Shown piece by piece: positions 46,401 through 53,712 of a DNA stretch of 64,000 bases. The position numbers and the translations under genes are program-made. The stretch is from JAKFDI01 sp036676235. Its GTDB lineage: Bacteria; Pseudomonadota; Gammaproteobacteria; Burkholderiales; Burkholderiaceae_C. Every line of letters begins with the position of its first letter. Position 1 is the first letter of the stretch. The stretch spans positions 50,037 to 114,036 of the forward strand of contig JAKFDI010000080.1 in assembly GCA_036676235.1 (NCBI GenBank), written 5' to 3'. The notes beneath the pieces were generated by a model. That model saw only the letters and a list, made by a program, of their open reading frames with translations, was not told the origin of the DNA and ran no database searches.

Positions 46401-47092
46401 TGCTCGAATGGGCGGGGCGGCAGGGATTTGCTGCCGTCAGCGCCGATCCGCACGAACTCGCCGATCTGATCGCGCGGCGCTGCAACCTGCGCGGCTGGAG
46501 CGGCTGGATCGCGCCGCTGCGCGACTGGCTCGGCGCGTGGCTGGCCACGCCGCTGGATCTGCGCGCGCTCAGCCCGGCGTCGACTCCCGTGCGCCCGACG
46601 GAACTGCGAAGCCTGCAGGTGGAGATGGAGTTCTGGTTTCCCGCGAGCCGCGTCGACACGCGAGCACTCGACGATCTGGTGTGCCGGCACACGCTGGGCG
46701 CCGCGCCGCGCGCGCCGCTGCAGGCAGCGCGGCTGAACGGCATGCTCAAGGGCTTCATCGACCTGGTGTTCGAGCACGAAGGCCGCTACTACGTGGCCGA
46801 CTACAAGTCGAACTGGCTCGGGCCGCGCGATGCGCACTACACGCCGCAGGCGCTGCGCGAGGCGGTGCTGCAGCATCGCTACGAGCTGCAGTACGTGCTG
46901 TACCTGTTCGCGCTTCACCGCTTGCTGCGCGTGCGCCTGCCCGATTACGACTACGACCGTCACGTGGGCGGCGCCGTCTACCTGTTCCTGCGCGGCCATG
47001 CGGCGGGCGGGCAGGGGCTGCACATGGAGCGCCCGCCGAAGGTGCTGATGGAGGCGCTGGATGGCCTGTTCACGGCAGAGGTGACGGCATGA
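43400..47092 (+). CDS. recB: Exodeoxyribonuclease V subunit RecB
   Basis: 1230 residues from ATG 43400, overlapping the recC stop. UvrD-type helicase motifs: Walker A ASAGTGKTFTIAAL (about residue 24), Walker B ALIDEFQDTDPLQYRIF, GDPKQAIYAFRGADIHTYL, and motif V/VI VTVHKSKGLEYPLVFLPFA with LYVALTRAR. The C-terminal nuclease carries the FIDLVFEHEGRYYVADYKSN active-site Asp and Lys (about 1118-1137). It is the 3'-5' helicase and nuclease of RecBCD. An acidic, variable linker (about 940-985) precedes the nuclease. Confidence 0.96.
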   Translation: MTAAAPELLQPLTFPLRGSRLIEASAGTGKTFTIAALYLRLVLGHGGEAAFTRALTPPEILVVTFTEAATKELRDRIRAALAQAAECFLADPDAVPASDLLHDLRAAYPPEQWPACARQLRLAAEWMDEAAVSTIHGWCNRMLREHAFDSGSLFTQTLEADSRELLAEVVRDYWRSFFYPLDAAAVAQVRGWWATPDALQSTVARLLDVGDALGEGAAPAAALARAREERERELAVMRAPWTRWVDELQALLDEAVARKLVDGRRLQARYYRPWLDGLRQWAAGEIDAPFPANSTGWTRLTPQGLAEAWKAGPAPDHPALHDLETLRDRLDTLPDGRDALLVHAAQWCADRLAQEKERRAQMGFDDLLTRLDVALRGANGARLAALIRRQFPVALIDEFQDTDPLQYRIFNTIYGVAGNAQDTALVLIGDPKQAIYAFRGADIHTYLAARRDTAGRHATLGTNFRSTRPMVSAVNQVFGQAERRGDEGQGAFLFREGGDNPLPFAPVNAQGRAERWCVDGDEAPALTCWWIDASAELGAGELRQQMAAVCAGEVVRLLRAGQGGRAGFAAPGEPLRAVRPGDIAVLVNNGSEARAVREALKAGGVRTVYLSDKGSVFRCAVAADLKRWLAACAEPDDDRLLRAALATATLDLSWAELDRLNQDELHWESRVAQFQHYRECWRRQGVLPMLRRLLNDFGVPERLLARGDERTLTDVLHLAELLQQASAQLDGEHALIRHLAAQDDDLSDDNDARRLRLESDADLVKVVTVHKSKGLEYPLVFLPFACAFRPARGTDLPLVWHDAQGRRQVALAGDAEVVASVDRERLGEDLRKLYVALTRARFATWLGAAPIKSLERSALGYLLAGGEPVPPAALAPALHALRGECEAIRVQPAPPAEAVRFVPRSEPVAAGVELALPERREAWWVASYSALRTVNEEGRGHRGTPNSAAENIYAETADESAPPHAATEGSDAADAAPAAVPAPGLHGFARGAGPGSFLHGLLEWAGRQGFAAVSADPHELADLIARRCNLRGWSGWIAPLRDWLGAWLATPLDLRALSPASTPVRPTELRSLQVEMEFWFPASRVDTRALDDLVCRHTLGAAPRAPLQAARLNGMLKGFIDLVFEHEGRYYVADYKSNWLGPRDAHYTPQALREAVLQHRYELQYVLYLFALHRLLRVRLPDYDYDRHVGGAVYLFLRGHAAGGQGLHMERPPKVLMEALDGLFTAEVTA

Positions 47093-49209
47093 GCGCGATC
47101 CCCACGTCTTTCACTGCGCCTGCAGCGCTGGCCGAGGTGTTGCAGCAGCTCGAACGCTGGGTGAGCGACGGCTGGCTGCGCGAGCTGGACCGTGCGTTTG
47201 CGGCTTTCCTCGCGCAGGAGGCGAGCGACGCCGATCCGCTGCTCATCCTCGCTGCGGCGCTTGCAAGCCACCAGGTGGGCCGCGGCCACGCCTGCCTGGA
47301 TCTGCAGGCCTCGCTCGACGATGCGGCCGGGGCGCTGGCGCTGCCGCCGGAACACGCGCCGCGCGACACTATCGGCGACGCCCTGGCGCCCGCGGCGCTG
47401 CTGGGCGCGGTGGATCTCGCGCGCTGGCAGGCGGCCCTGCGCCACCCGCGGCTGGTCGACGACGGCACGGGCGCCGCACCGCTGGTGTTAGCGGGCCAGC
47501 ACCTGTACCTGCGTCGTTACTGGCAATACGAGCAGTCGGTGCGCCGGGCCATCGACGTCCGTCTGGCCGCGCCGGTGATGAGCGCGGCTGACGATGCGCC
47601 GCTGCGCGAGGCCCTGGACGCGCTGTTCCCGCGGGCATCGGACGAGACCGGGACCGATTGGCAGCGCGTCGCCTGCGCGCTCGCCGCCCGTCATGGCTTC
47701 GGCATCGTCACCGGCGGGCCGGGCACCGGAAAGACGACCACGGTCGTCAAGCTGCTGGCCGTGCTGCAGCACCTCACGCTCGGTGGCGGCGGGCGCCGCC
47801 TGCGCATCCGCCTCGCCGCGCCCACCGGCAAGGCGGCGGCGCGCCTGGGCGAGTCGATCGCCGGCGCCGTGGCCCGCCTGCCGCTCGAGCACCTGCCGGG
47901 CGGCGAGGCCTTGCGGGCGGCGATCCCGCGCGAGGTCACCACGGTGCACCGGCTGCTCGGCGCGCGCCCCGACACGCGGCGGCTGCGCCACGACGCGCAC
48001 GATCCGCTGCCGCTGGACGTGCTGGTGATCGACGAGGCCTCGATGGTCGACCTCGAGATGATGGCCGCCGTGTTTGCGGCGTTGCCGCCCACGGCCCGGC
48101 TGGTGCTGCTGGGCGACAAGGACCAGCTCGCCTCGGTGGAGGCCGGTGCGGTGCTCGGCGACCTGTGCCGGCGTGCGGATGCCGGCCACTACACCGGCGC
48201 CACGCGCGACTGGCTGCAGACCGTGACTGGCGAGACGCTGGATGCAGCGCTCGTCGACGAAGCCGGCCTGCCGCTCGACCAGGCAGTGGTGAAGCTGCGC
48301 CGAAGCCATCGCTTCAGCGCCGGCAGCGGCATCGGCCGGCTGGCCGATGCGGTCAATACGGGCGATGTCGCTGCCGTGCGCGGCCTGCAGGCCGAGGCGC
48401 CGCCGGATCTTGCGTGGCTGCGGCTTGGGCCACACGAAGCCAGCCTGAAACGCCTCGTGCTCGACGGCGCGCGCAGCGACTTTCCCGCCGGCGGCGACGG
48501 CGCGCTGCCGCCGCCGGTCGGCTACCGGCACTACCTCGGCGTGCTGCGCGAGAGCCAGCCCGACGCGGACGCAGCGCGCGACAACTTCGACGAATGGGCG
48601 CTTGCCGTGTTGGCCGCGCACGCGCGCTTCCAACTGCTGTGCCCGCTGCGCCGCGGCCCACACGGCGTCGAGGCCTTGAACCAGCGAATTGCCGCGATGC
48701 TGTTCGCCGAGGGCCTGACACCCGCCGCGCATGGCTGGTATCTCGGGCGGCCGGTGATGGTCACGCGCAACGACGCGGGTCTCGGCCTCGTGAACGGCGA
48801 CGTCGGCATCACGCTGACGCTGCCGCACCGCGACGAGGGCGAGGCGGCAGTGCGCTGGATTCCGCGCGTGGCATTCGCTGCAGGCGACGGCAGCGCCGGC
48901 ATCCGCTGGGTGCTGCCGAGCCGGCTGCAAGCGGTGGAGACCGTCTTCGCGATGACCGTGCACAAATCGCAGGGCTCCGAATTCGCGCACGCCGCGCTGG
49001 TGCTGCCCGACCGGCCAAGCCCTGTGCTCACGCGCGAACTGATCTACACCGGCATCACGCGTGCGCGCCACTGGTTCACTCTCGCCACGTTCGACGCAGG
49101 GCACGACGTGCTGGACGATGCTGTGAGGCGCAAGGTCCGGCGAGCCGCAAGCGGCTGGTCATCCCATCTTGAATCGACCCGCCGCCTATGGACGATGGTG
49201 CCCACCTAA
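47089..49209 (+). CDS. recD: Exodeoxyribonuclease V subunit RecD, 3' end running into IS66 sequence
   Basis: 706 residues from ATG 47089, overlapping the recB stop. SF1B helicase motifs: GGPGTGKTTTVVKLLAVL (about 209), LVIDEASMVDLEMM, LLGDKDQLASVEAGAVLGD and MTVHKSQGSEFAHAALVLP, ending with ELIYTGITRARHWFTLAT. The core is intact. The last 15 or so residues (SHLESTRRLWTMVPT) do not look like a RecD end, and the stop lies inside a hairpin upstream of an IS66 tnpA. Insertion of that element probably replaced the native C-terminus. Helicase function is likely kept. Confidence 0.93.
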   Translation: MSAIPTSFTAPAALAEVLQQLERWVSDGWLRELDRAFAAFLAQEASDADPLLILAAALASHQVGRGHACLDLQASLDDAAGALALPPEHAPRDTIGDALAPAALLGAVDLARWQAALRHPRLVDDGTGAAPLVLAGQHLYLRRYWQYEQSVRRAIDVRLAAPVMSAADDAPLREALDALFPRASDETGTDWQRVACALAARHGFGIVTGGPGTGKTTTVVKLLAVLQHLTLGGGGRRLRIRLAAPTGKAAARLGESIAGAVARLPLEHLPGGEALRAAIPREVTTVHRLLGARPDTRRLRHDAHDPLPLDVLVIDEASMVDLEMMAAVFAALPPTARLVLLGDKDQLASVEAGAVLGDLCRRADAGHYTGATRDWLQTVTGETLDAALVDEAGLPLDQAVVKLRRSHRFSAGSGIGRLADAVNTGDVAAVRGLQAEAPPDLAWLRLGPHEASLKRLVLDGARSDFPAGGDGALPPPVGYRHYLGVLRESQPDADAARDNFDEWALAVLAAHARFQLLCPLRRGPHGVEALNQRIAAMLFAEGLTPAAHGWYLGRPVMVTRNDAGLGLVNGDVGITLTLPHRDEGEAAVRWIPRVAFAAGDGSAGIRWVLPSRLQAVETVFAMTVHKSQGSEFAHAALVLPDRPSPVLTRELIYTGITRARHWFTLATFDAGHDVLDDAVRRKVRRAASGWSSHLESTRRLWTMVPT

Positions 49210-49818
49210 CTCTGAGGTGGACACCTATGCACTCCAAGGGGGCGCCGCGTCGGCGCCATGGCAAAGAACTCAAGGCGCAGGTCCTGGCCGCATGCGACGA
49301 GCCCGGCGCGTCGGTCGCTGCGGTCGCGCAAGCGCACGGCCTGAACGCGAACCTCGTGCACAAGTGGCGCAGGACCGTTCCGGGCGCGCCGCAGGCGTTG
49401 ACGGCAGCGCGTGCTGCGTCCATTGCCGAGCCCGGCAGCGGCGTCTTCGTGCCGCTGCAGTTGCCGCCGCAGCCGGGACCCATGACGCCACCGGCCATCC
49501 GCATCGAGCTACGCCGCGGCTCGACATCGATGAGCTTGAGTTGGCCGGTAGAAGCCACCAGCGACTGCGCGGCCTGGATGCGCGAGCTGCTTCGATGATC
49601 CCTATCGACGCGATGTGGCTCGTGGTCGATGCGGTCGACATGCGCGCCGGCGCGGATCGGCTGCTCGCCCGTGTCGTCGAGGTCTTCGGCGCGGCCCGGG
49701 CGCACCACGGCTACTTGTTCGCCAACGCCCGCCGCACGCGCGTGAAGCTCGTCGTGCACGATGGCTTCGGCGTCTGGTGCGCCGCGCGGCGCTTGAACCA
49801 GGGCCGCTTCGTATGGCC
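49160..49818 (+). mobile_element. Outer IS66-family remnant (tnpA plus truncated tnpB)
   Basis: Starts near the 3' end of recD and ends where an inner IS66-like end (GTAAGCG) begins. It holds a tnpA gene and the first 75 codons of tnpB. Between recD and tnpA is a hairpin GGTGCCCACCT/AGGTGGACACC (49197-49225). The rest of tnpB and all of tnpC are missing. No terminal inverted repeat was found on the recD side, so the left border is approximate. Confidence 0.7.
49227..49598 (+). CDS. tnpA: IS66-family TnpA (Orf1)
   Basis: 123 residues from ATG 49227 (an in-frame ATG at 49188 would add 13). The helix-turn-helix region GKELKAQVLAACDEPGASVA and AVAQAHGLNANLVHKWRR is the IS66 Orf1 signature, followed by a Pro-rich linker and a C-terminal domain (IRIELRRGSTSMSLSWPVEA). 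TnpA is an accessory DNA-binding protein for IS66 transposition. Its TGA overlaps the tnpB ATG. The gene looks intact, but the element is not. Confidence 0.85.
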   Translation: MHSKGAPRRRHGKELKAQVLAACDEPGASVAAVAQAHGLNANLVHKWRRTVPGAPQALTAARAASIAEPGSGVFVPLQLPPQPGPMTPPAIRIELRRGSTSMSLSWPVEATSDCAAWMRELLR

Positions 49819-49822
49819 GTAA
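49595..49822 (+). pseudogene. tnpB: IS66-family TnpB (Orf2), truncated
   Basis: 75 residues: MIPIDAMWLVVDAVDMRAGA, then RVVEVFGAARAHHGYLFANA and FGVWCAARRLNQGRFVWP, all IS66 Orf2 features. The normal protein is about 110-120 residues. It stops at TAA 49820-49822, which is supplied by the GTAAGCG end of the inner element, so the gene was cut by that insertion. Confidence 0.85.
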
Positions 49823-49848
49823 GCGTTGCCCCAACACCCTCTTGACGC

Positions 49849-50430
49849 TCAGAGCTTGATCTCTGCGAGCCAGGCGTTGACGCTGTCGATGTGGAAGGCG
49901 GCTGGGTGCCAGGCGTCGCGGCCGATCCAGCGCTTCATGTTTTCATGCTCGTCATGATGCGGGTCGGCCATGGCGTGCACGAAGTCCATGTAGCCGGGGG
50001 CGCCGCCGCAGTCGTCCGGCGGTGTAGCACCGCCGCCGTCCACGCACAGAGGCAAGGTGACGTCAGGCATCGGCGCGAGCGTCTTCTCCACCTTCACGCG
50101 ATGCAGCCAGCTGTCGCCGAAGTCGTACAGGTAGTCGATCGTGCCCAACGCGGTCATCGCGCGGGTCAGCCGCGTGCGTTCGCTGCGTACCGAGCCGGAC
50201 CCGTCGTAGTCCGGATCGAGTGTGCCGTAGCGTTCGCCTGCGGCGTCGAACTCGTGCAGATGGTGCCCGCCCCACCGGAAGGCGCGCTGGATCACCGCGT
50301 GCAGCTTGAGCAGCGTGATCGTCTGCGGCACCAGCACGCGGCGCCACATCTTCGGCTCGATATCGCGCAACTCGATGCGCAGCTGCAGCACACCGGCCGG
50401 CACCTTCGGTCCGAGCGCGCGCGTTGTCAT
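49849..50430 (-). CDS. pRiA4b ORF-3 family protein (IS66 passenger)
   Basis: 193 residues from the ATG at 50430. Family hallmarks: LQLRIELRDIEPKMWRRVLV, FRWGGHHLHEFDAAGERYG, LYDFGDSWLHRVKVEK and a Gly/Pro-rich segment GGGATPPDDCGGAPGYMDF. This family (PF07929-type) occurs on plasmids and as a passenger in IS66 elements; its molecular function is unknown. It lies between the tnpC remnant and the inverted end, so it travels with the element. It appears intact. Confidence 0.85.
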   Translation of the reverse strand: MTTRALGPKVPAGVLQLRIELRDIEPKMWRRVLVPQTITLLKLHAVIQRAFRWGGHHLHEFDAAGERYGTLDPDYDGSGSVRSERTRLTRAMTALGTIDYLYDFGDSWLHRVKVEKTLAPMPDVTLPLCVDGGGATPPDDCGGAPGYMDFVHAMADPHHDEHENMKRWIGRDAWHPAAFHIDSVNAWLAEIKL

Positions 50431-50432
50431 GC

Positions 50433-50790
50433 TCAAGCCGCCCGGCGCTGCTGGTGTGCGCCGATGTTCCAGGGCAGCAACTCGTCGATGCGGTTGATCG
50501 GGTGCTCGGCCACTCGCCCGAACACCTCGCGCATGCAGGCTTCGGGATCCAGCCCGTTGAGCTTGGCCGTTTCCACCAGGCTGTACATCGCCGCCGCGCG
50601 CTCGCCACCCGCGTCCGAGCCCATGAACAGGAAGTTGTTGCGGCCCAGGGCCACGCCGCGCAGCGCCCGTTCGGCTGGGTTGTTGTCGATCTCGATGCGG
50701 CCATCGTCGACGTAGCGCGTCAATGCCTCCCACCGCTTGAGGCTGTAGCCGATGGCTTGCGCCAGCTCCGACTTGGCCGACAGCTGCGAT
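50433..50790 (-). pseudogene. tnpC: IS66-family TnpC (transposase), C-terminal remnant
   Basis: About 119 codons: QLSAKSELAQAIGYSLKRWE, then RYVDDGRIEIDNNPAERALR, FLFMGSDAGGERAAAMYSLV and HPINRIDELLPWN. These are the end of the DDE transposase of IS66. The full protein is about 500 residues. The upstream border (about 50787) is fused to the start of tnpB, marking an internal deletion. Confidence 0.85.
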
Positions 50791-50823
50791 CCACATGTGC
50801 GCGTTGGCGGGCAGACCGATCAC
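50787..50823 (-). pseudogene. tnpB: IS66-family TnpB, first codons only
   Basis: GTG at 50823 overlaps the end of tnpA and encodes MIGLPANAHMWIA, the usual TnpB N-terminus, before the deletion joins it out of frame to tnpC. Confidence 0.65.
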
Positions 50824-51190
50824 GAGGCTACGCCACGCAGGCAGGCCAGCACCGTGCGCAGCGTCGCAGGCGCAACGCCGTCGCGTACCCGGACAACGGC
50901 ACCGGCCAGCTCAATCTCAATGGGCACTGCTGCGGTGCTCGACGCCACCAGTGCCGGCGCCTGCGCAGCGACGACCGTCACCGGCACCAGTCTCGTTGCC
51001 ACCGCCGGCCCCGTGCGATGCTTGCCATGCAACTGAACCCAGCGGCGCAGTTGGTTGGCGTTGACCTGGTTGCTCATCGCCCCCCGGCCAGCGACATGCC
51101 GGGCAGTTGGACTTGCTCGACGATCCAGCGCTTGAATGCCGGCACGTAGATGTGGCGCCCACGCCGCGTTGGTCCGCTCCATGCGCTGCT
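50820..51190 (-). pseudogene. tnpA: IS66-family TnpA (second copy), frameshifted
   Basis: One frame reads RHIYVPAFKRWIVEQVQLPG followed by MSLAGGR and a stop. The next frame continues AMSNQVNANQLRRWVQLHGK to ...TVLACLRGVAS. The break lies in a run of six Gs at about 51080-51085. The two halves together are an IS66 Orf1, so a one-base slip has broken it. It differs from the tnpA at 49227, so two different IS66 members are present. Confidence 0.7.
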
Positions 51191-51285
51191 CGCGCCATAT
51201 CGGGGTGTGTCCACAAGCTTCCATGTGGACGCATGCTCGGCTGATCACCGAGAGCCCGTCAATGCGGCCCCGGGCAGACGCTTAC
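51186..51285. other. Right end of the inner IS66 element
   Basis: Leader of the frameshifted tnpA with a short dyad GTCCACA/TGTGGAC (about 51211-51232), ending at the inverted GTAAGCG end. No gene here. Confidence 0.45.
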
Positions 51286-51290
51286 CCTTC

Positions 51291-51635
51291 TTATTTCACC
51301 GCCTCGATAGCTGTAACGGTGAATGCGCCATTCACCCGATCAGCCGAAAACTTGACCTTGTCGCCTTCCTTCAGGGTATCGAGCATCTTGGGGTCAGCCA
51401 CTCGGAACACCATCGTCATGCCGGGCATCTTGAGGTTCTCGAGCGGGCCGTGACGCAGCGTCACCTTCCCGGCACCCTTGTCGACCTTGCGAACTTCGCC
51501 GTCCGCCATCGATCCGGAGGGAGCCGAAGCGGCGGCGGCCGCTTGGTTTGTCTGAGCGGCTTGGGTTTGCGCTGTAGCCATTCCGGTGGCAGCCAGAAAA
51601 ACAGCGGCGGCGGCGAGAGCACTGAACGGTTTCAT
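51291..51635 (-). CDS. cusF: CusF-like periplasmic copper-binding protein, Trp replaced by Met
   Basis: 114 residues from the ATG at 51635. Signal peptide (cleavage near TAQ, residue 23), an Ala/Gln-rich spacer, then the CusF OB-fold GEVRKVDKGAGKVTLRHGPL and MPGMTMVFRV. Ligands align by spacing with E. coli CusF: His62, Met73 and Met75 correspond to His36, Met47 and Met49. The position of Trp44, whose ring caps Cu(I), is Met70. It would chaperone Cu(I)/Ag(I) to the Cus pump. It ends the leftward copper operon, 6 bases from the IS66 end, so a downstream gene may have been lost. Confidence 0.87.
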   Translation of the reverse strand: MKPFSALAAAAVFLAATGMATAQTQAAQTNQAAAAASAPSGSMADGEVRKVDKGAGKVTLRHGPLENLKMPGMTMVFRVADPKMLDTLKEGDKVKFSADRVNGAFTVTAIEAVK

Positions 51636-51808
51636 GAGCGAACTCCTTTGCTTCGGGTAGTGGGCGTGGACGGACTCCTGGCCGTTCGGTGCAATGAGAA
51701 AAACGTCATGCGGGTCGGCGCGTCCGGGCACGTCCATGCCGGGCGAACTGGGCGGCATCCCCGGTACGGCCAGTTCGACCGCCTTCGCGCTCAGGGCAAA
51801 CCGCCGGT

Positions 51809-52309
51809 TCATTTCACCACCACCTTTCCGACCATCCCTGCCTCGAAGTGCCCCGGCAGCAAGCAAGCGAACTGGAACTCGCCCGGCTTGTCGAACTGCC
51901 AGACGATCTCGCCTGACTTGCCCGGCTTCACATGGGTCATGTGCGCTTCCTCGTGCTCCATTTCGGGAAACCTCTTCATCAGGTCCGCGTGCTTCTTCAG
52001 TTCCTCGGGCGTGCCGAGCACCATCTCGTGAAGCACCTGGCCCTTGTTCGTCGCGATCAGCTTGACCGTCTCTCCGCGCTTGATCGTGAGGTCGGCCGGG
52101 GTGAACCGCATGCTGTCGGCCATGTCCACACGGATGGTGCGCGTGACCTTGGACGGGTCACCCTGGCGGCCAAAGGACGTGCTCTCGACCTTGCTGGCGT
52201 CGAACGCCTTCACGCTTGCCGGGTGGTCCTCATTGCCGTGGGCGAACGCGCCGCACACGGCGAGCGCCAACGCCGTCACGGCGACACGCAAGAGTTGTTG
52301 GGTCTTCAT
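51809..52309 (-). CDS. copI: CopI-like periplasmic cupredoxin
   Basis: 166 residues. Signal peptide ending near AFA, then HGNEDHP. The C-terminal cupredoxin fold has a complete type 1 copper site: His94 (GQVLHEMVLG), Cys149, His154 and Met159 (FACLLPGHFEAGM). A Met/His-rich loop (MKRFPEMEHEEAHMTH) between them could bind extra Cu. CopI-type proteins give copper tolerance in betaproteobacteria and usually neighbour a multicopper oxidase, as here (16 bases downstream of it). Confidence 0.87.
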   Translation of the reverse strand: MKTQQLLRVAVTALALAVCGAFAHGNEDHPASVKAFDASKVESTSFGRQGDPSKVTRTIRVDMADSMRFTPADLTIKRGETVKLIATNKGQVLHEMVLGTPEELKKHADLMKRFPEMEHEEAHMTHVKPGKSGEIVWQFDKPGEFQFACLLPGHFEAGMVGKVVVK

Positions 52310-52325
52310 GATTCCTTCTTCCTGA

Positions 52326-53702
52326 TCAATGGTTCGAATGTCCGGAGTGGCCGGGCGGCTTGCGCACGTTGATCGTCTTGCTGTCCGCTTTGGGCGCCGG
52401 TGAGCGCGCGGGCTGCTGAATGTCGCCCTGGTACTCGTAGGCGACCGTTCCCTTCGGGTGCCGGTACCAGCCGGGGTCCTTGTAGTCGCCGGGCTTCACG
52501 TCGTCGCGTACCTTCACGACGCTGAACATGCCGCCCATCTCCATCGCGCCGAACGGACCCCAGCCGGTCATCATCGGCAGCGTGTTGTCGGGCAGCGGCA
52601 TCTCCATGGACCCCATGTCGGCCATGCCCTTGTCGCCCATCACCATGTAGTCGGGAACCAGCCTGGTGATGCGCTCGGCAATGCCGCGATGGTCGACACC
52701 GATCATGTTCGGCACGTCGTGGCCCATGGCGTTCATCGTGTGATGCGCCTTGTGGCAGTGGATGGCCCAGTCGCCGGCGAGGGCGTCGAACTCGATGGCC
52801 CGCATCTGCCCGACCGCCACGTCGGTCGTGACCTCCGGCCAGCGGGCGGCCTTCGGAACCCATCCGCCGTCGGTGCCCGTCACCTCGAAGTGCGGGCCGT
52901 GCATGTGGATCGGGTGGTTCGTCATCGTCAGGTTGCCGACGCGAATCCGCACCCGCTCGCCCGTGCGCGCCACCAGAGGGTCGATCCCCGGAAAGACGCG
53001 GCTGTTCCAGGTCCAGAGGTTGAAATCCGTCATCTCTGCGGTGCGCGGCGTGGCGCTGCCCGGCTCGATGTCGTAGGAGGCGAGGATGAAGACGAAGTCG
53101 CGGTCGACCTTCAGTTGACGCGCGTCCTTCGGATGGATGATGAACATGCCCATCATCCCCATGGCCATCTGCGTCATCTCGTCGGCATGCGGGTGGTACA
53201 TGTGCGTGCCCGGGCGCGGCAGCGTGAACTCGTAGACGAAGGTCTTGCCGGGGGCAATATGCGGCTGCGTGAGGCCGCCGACTCCATCCATGCCTGAGGG
53301 CAGCAGGATGCCGTGCCAGTGCACGGTGGTGTGCTCCGGCAGCTTGTTGGTCACGAAGATGCGCACGCGGTCGCCTTCGACCGCCTCGATGGTCGGGCCG
53401 GGACTGGAGCCGTTGTAGCCCCAGAGATTGGCGTTCATGCCGGGCGCCATCTCGCGCACGACCGGCTCGGCCACGAGGTGGAATTCCTTGACGCCGTTGT
53501 TCATGCGCCAGGGCAGTGACCAGCCGTTCAGCGTGGCGACCGGGTTGTAGGGGCGTCCGGTGTTCGGCACCAGCGGCGGCTGCATGGTTGGGGAGGTCTG
53601 GATGACGGCCTCGGGGAGCGAGGCCGCGCCCACGCGGCTCACGGCGGTAGCGCCCAAGGCCACGGCACCCGCCGCTTTGAAGAAGGTTCTACGGTTCGTC
53701 AT
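52326..53702 (-). CDS. Multicopper oxidase (CopA/CueO-like), Tat-exported
   Basis: 458 residues from the ATG at 53702. A Tat signal with twin Arg (MTNRRTFFKAAGAVALG) fits export of a folded copper enzyme. All four copper-ligand blocks are seen: VHWHGILLPSGMDG, MYHPHADEM, HPIHMHGPHF and IHCHKAHHTMNAM. Family members oxidise Cu(I) to the less toxic Cu(II) in the periplasm. A Met-rich region (MVMGDKGMADMGSMEMPLP) may supply substrate copper sites, and the C-terminus is His-rich (GHSGHSNH). It lies in the leftward copper operon between the TolC-like gene and copI. Confidence 0.93.
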   Translation of the reverse strand: MTNRRTFFKAAGAVALGATAVSRVGAASLPEAVIQTSPTMQPPLVPNTGRPYNPVATLNGWSLPWRMNNGVKEFHLVAEPVVREMAPGMNANLWGYNGSSPGPTIEAVEGDRVRIFVTNKLPEHTTVHWHGILLPSGMDGVGGLTQPHIAPGKTFVYEFTLPRPGTHMYHPHADEMTQMAMGMMGMFIIHPKDARQLKVDRDFVFILASYDIEPGSATPRTAEMTDFNLWTWNSRVFPGIDPLVARTGERVRIRVGNLTMTNHPIHMHGPHFEVTGTDGGWVPKAARWPEVTTDVAVGQMRAIEFDALAGDWAIHCHKAHHTMNAMGHDVPNMIGVDHRGIAERITRLVPDYMVMGDKGMADMGSMEMPLPDNTLPMMTGWGPFGAMEMGGMFSVVKVRDDVKPGDYKDPGWYRHPKGTVAYEYQGDIQQPARSPAPKADSKTINVRKPPGHSGHSNH

Positions 53703-53712
53703 GGGTGTGCTT

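Larger units (their letters stand above)
49819..51285 (-). mobile_element. Inner IS66-family element, internally deleted, with passenger gene
   Basis: Ends are inverted: GTAAGCGTTGCCC at 49819 and, on the other strand, GTAAGCGTCTGCCC at 51285 inward, each followed some ten bases later by TTGACG. On the minus strand the order is tnpA (frameshifted), tnpB start, tnpC end, then a pRiA4b ORF-3 gene. Most of tnpB and tnpC are gone. The 8 bases flanking the two ends (gtatggcc, ccttctta) do not match, so there is no target duplication. The element is probably immobile on its own. Confidence 0.72.

Noticed and set aside
39792..47023. Two very long open frames on the minus strand opposite recC and recB
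   Set aside because: They run exactly antisense to recC and recB in codon register typical of GC-rich shadows, have His/Arg/Gln-rich nonsense composition and match no family.
49811..51293. 8-bp target duplication around the inner IS66 element
   Set aside because: The flanks gtatggcc and ccttctta do not match, so simple insertion cannot be claimed.
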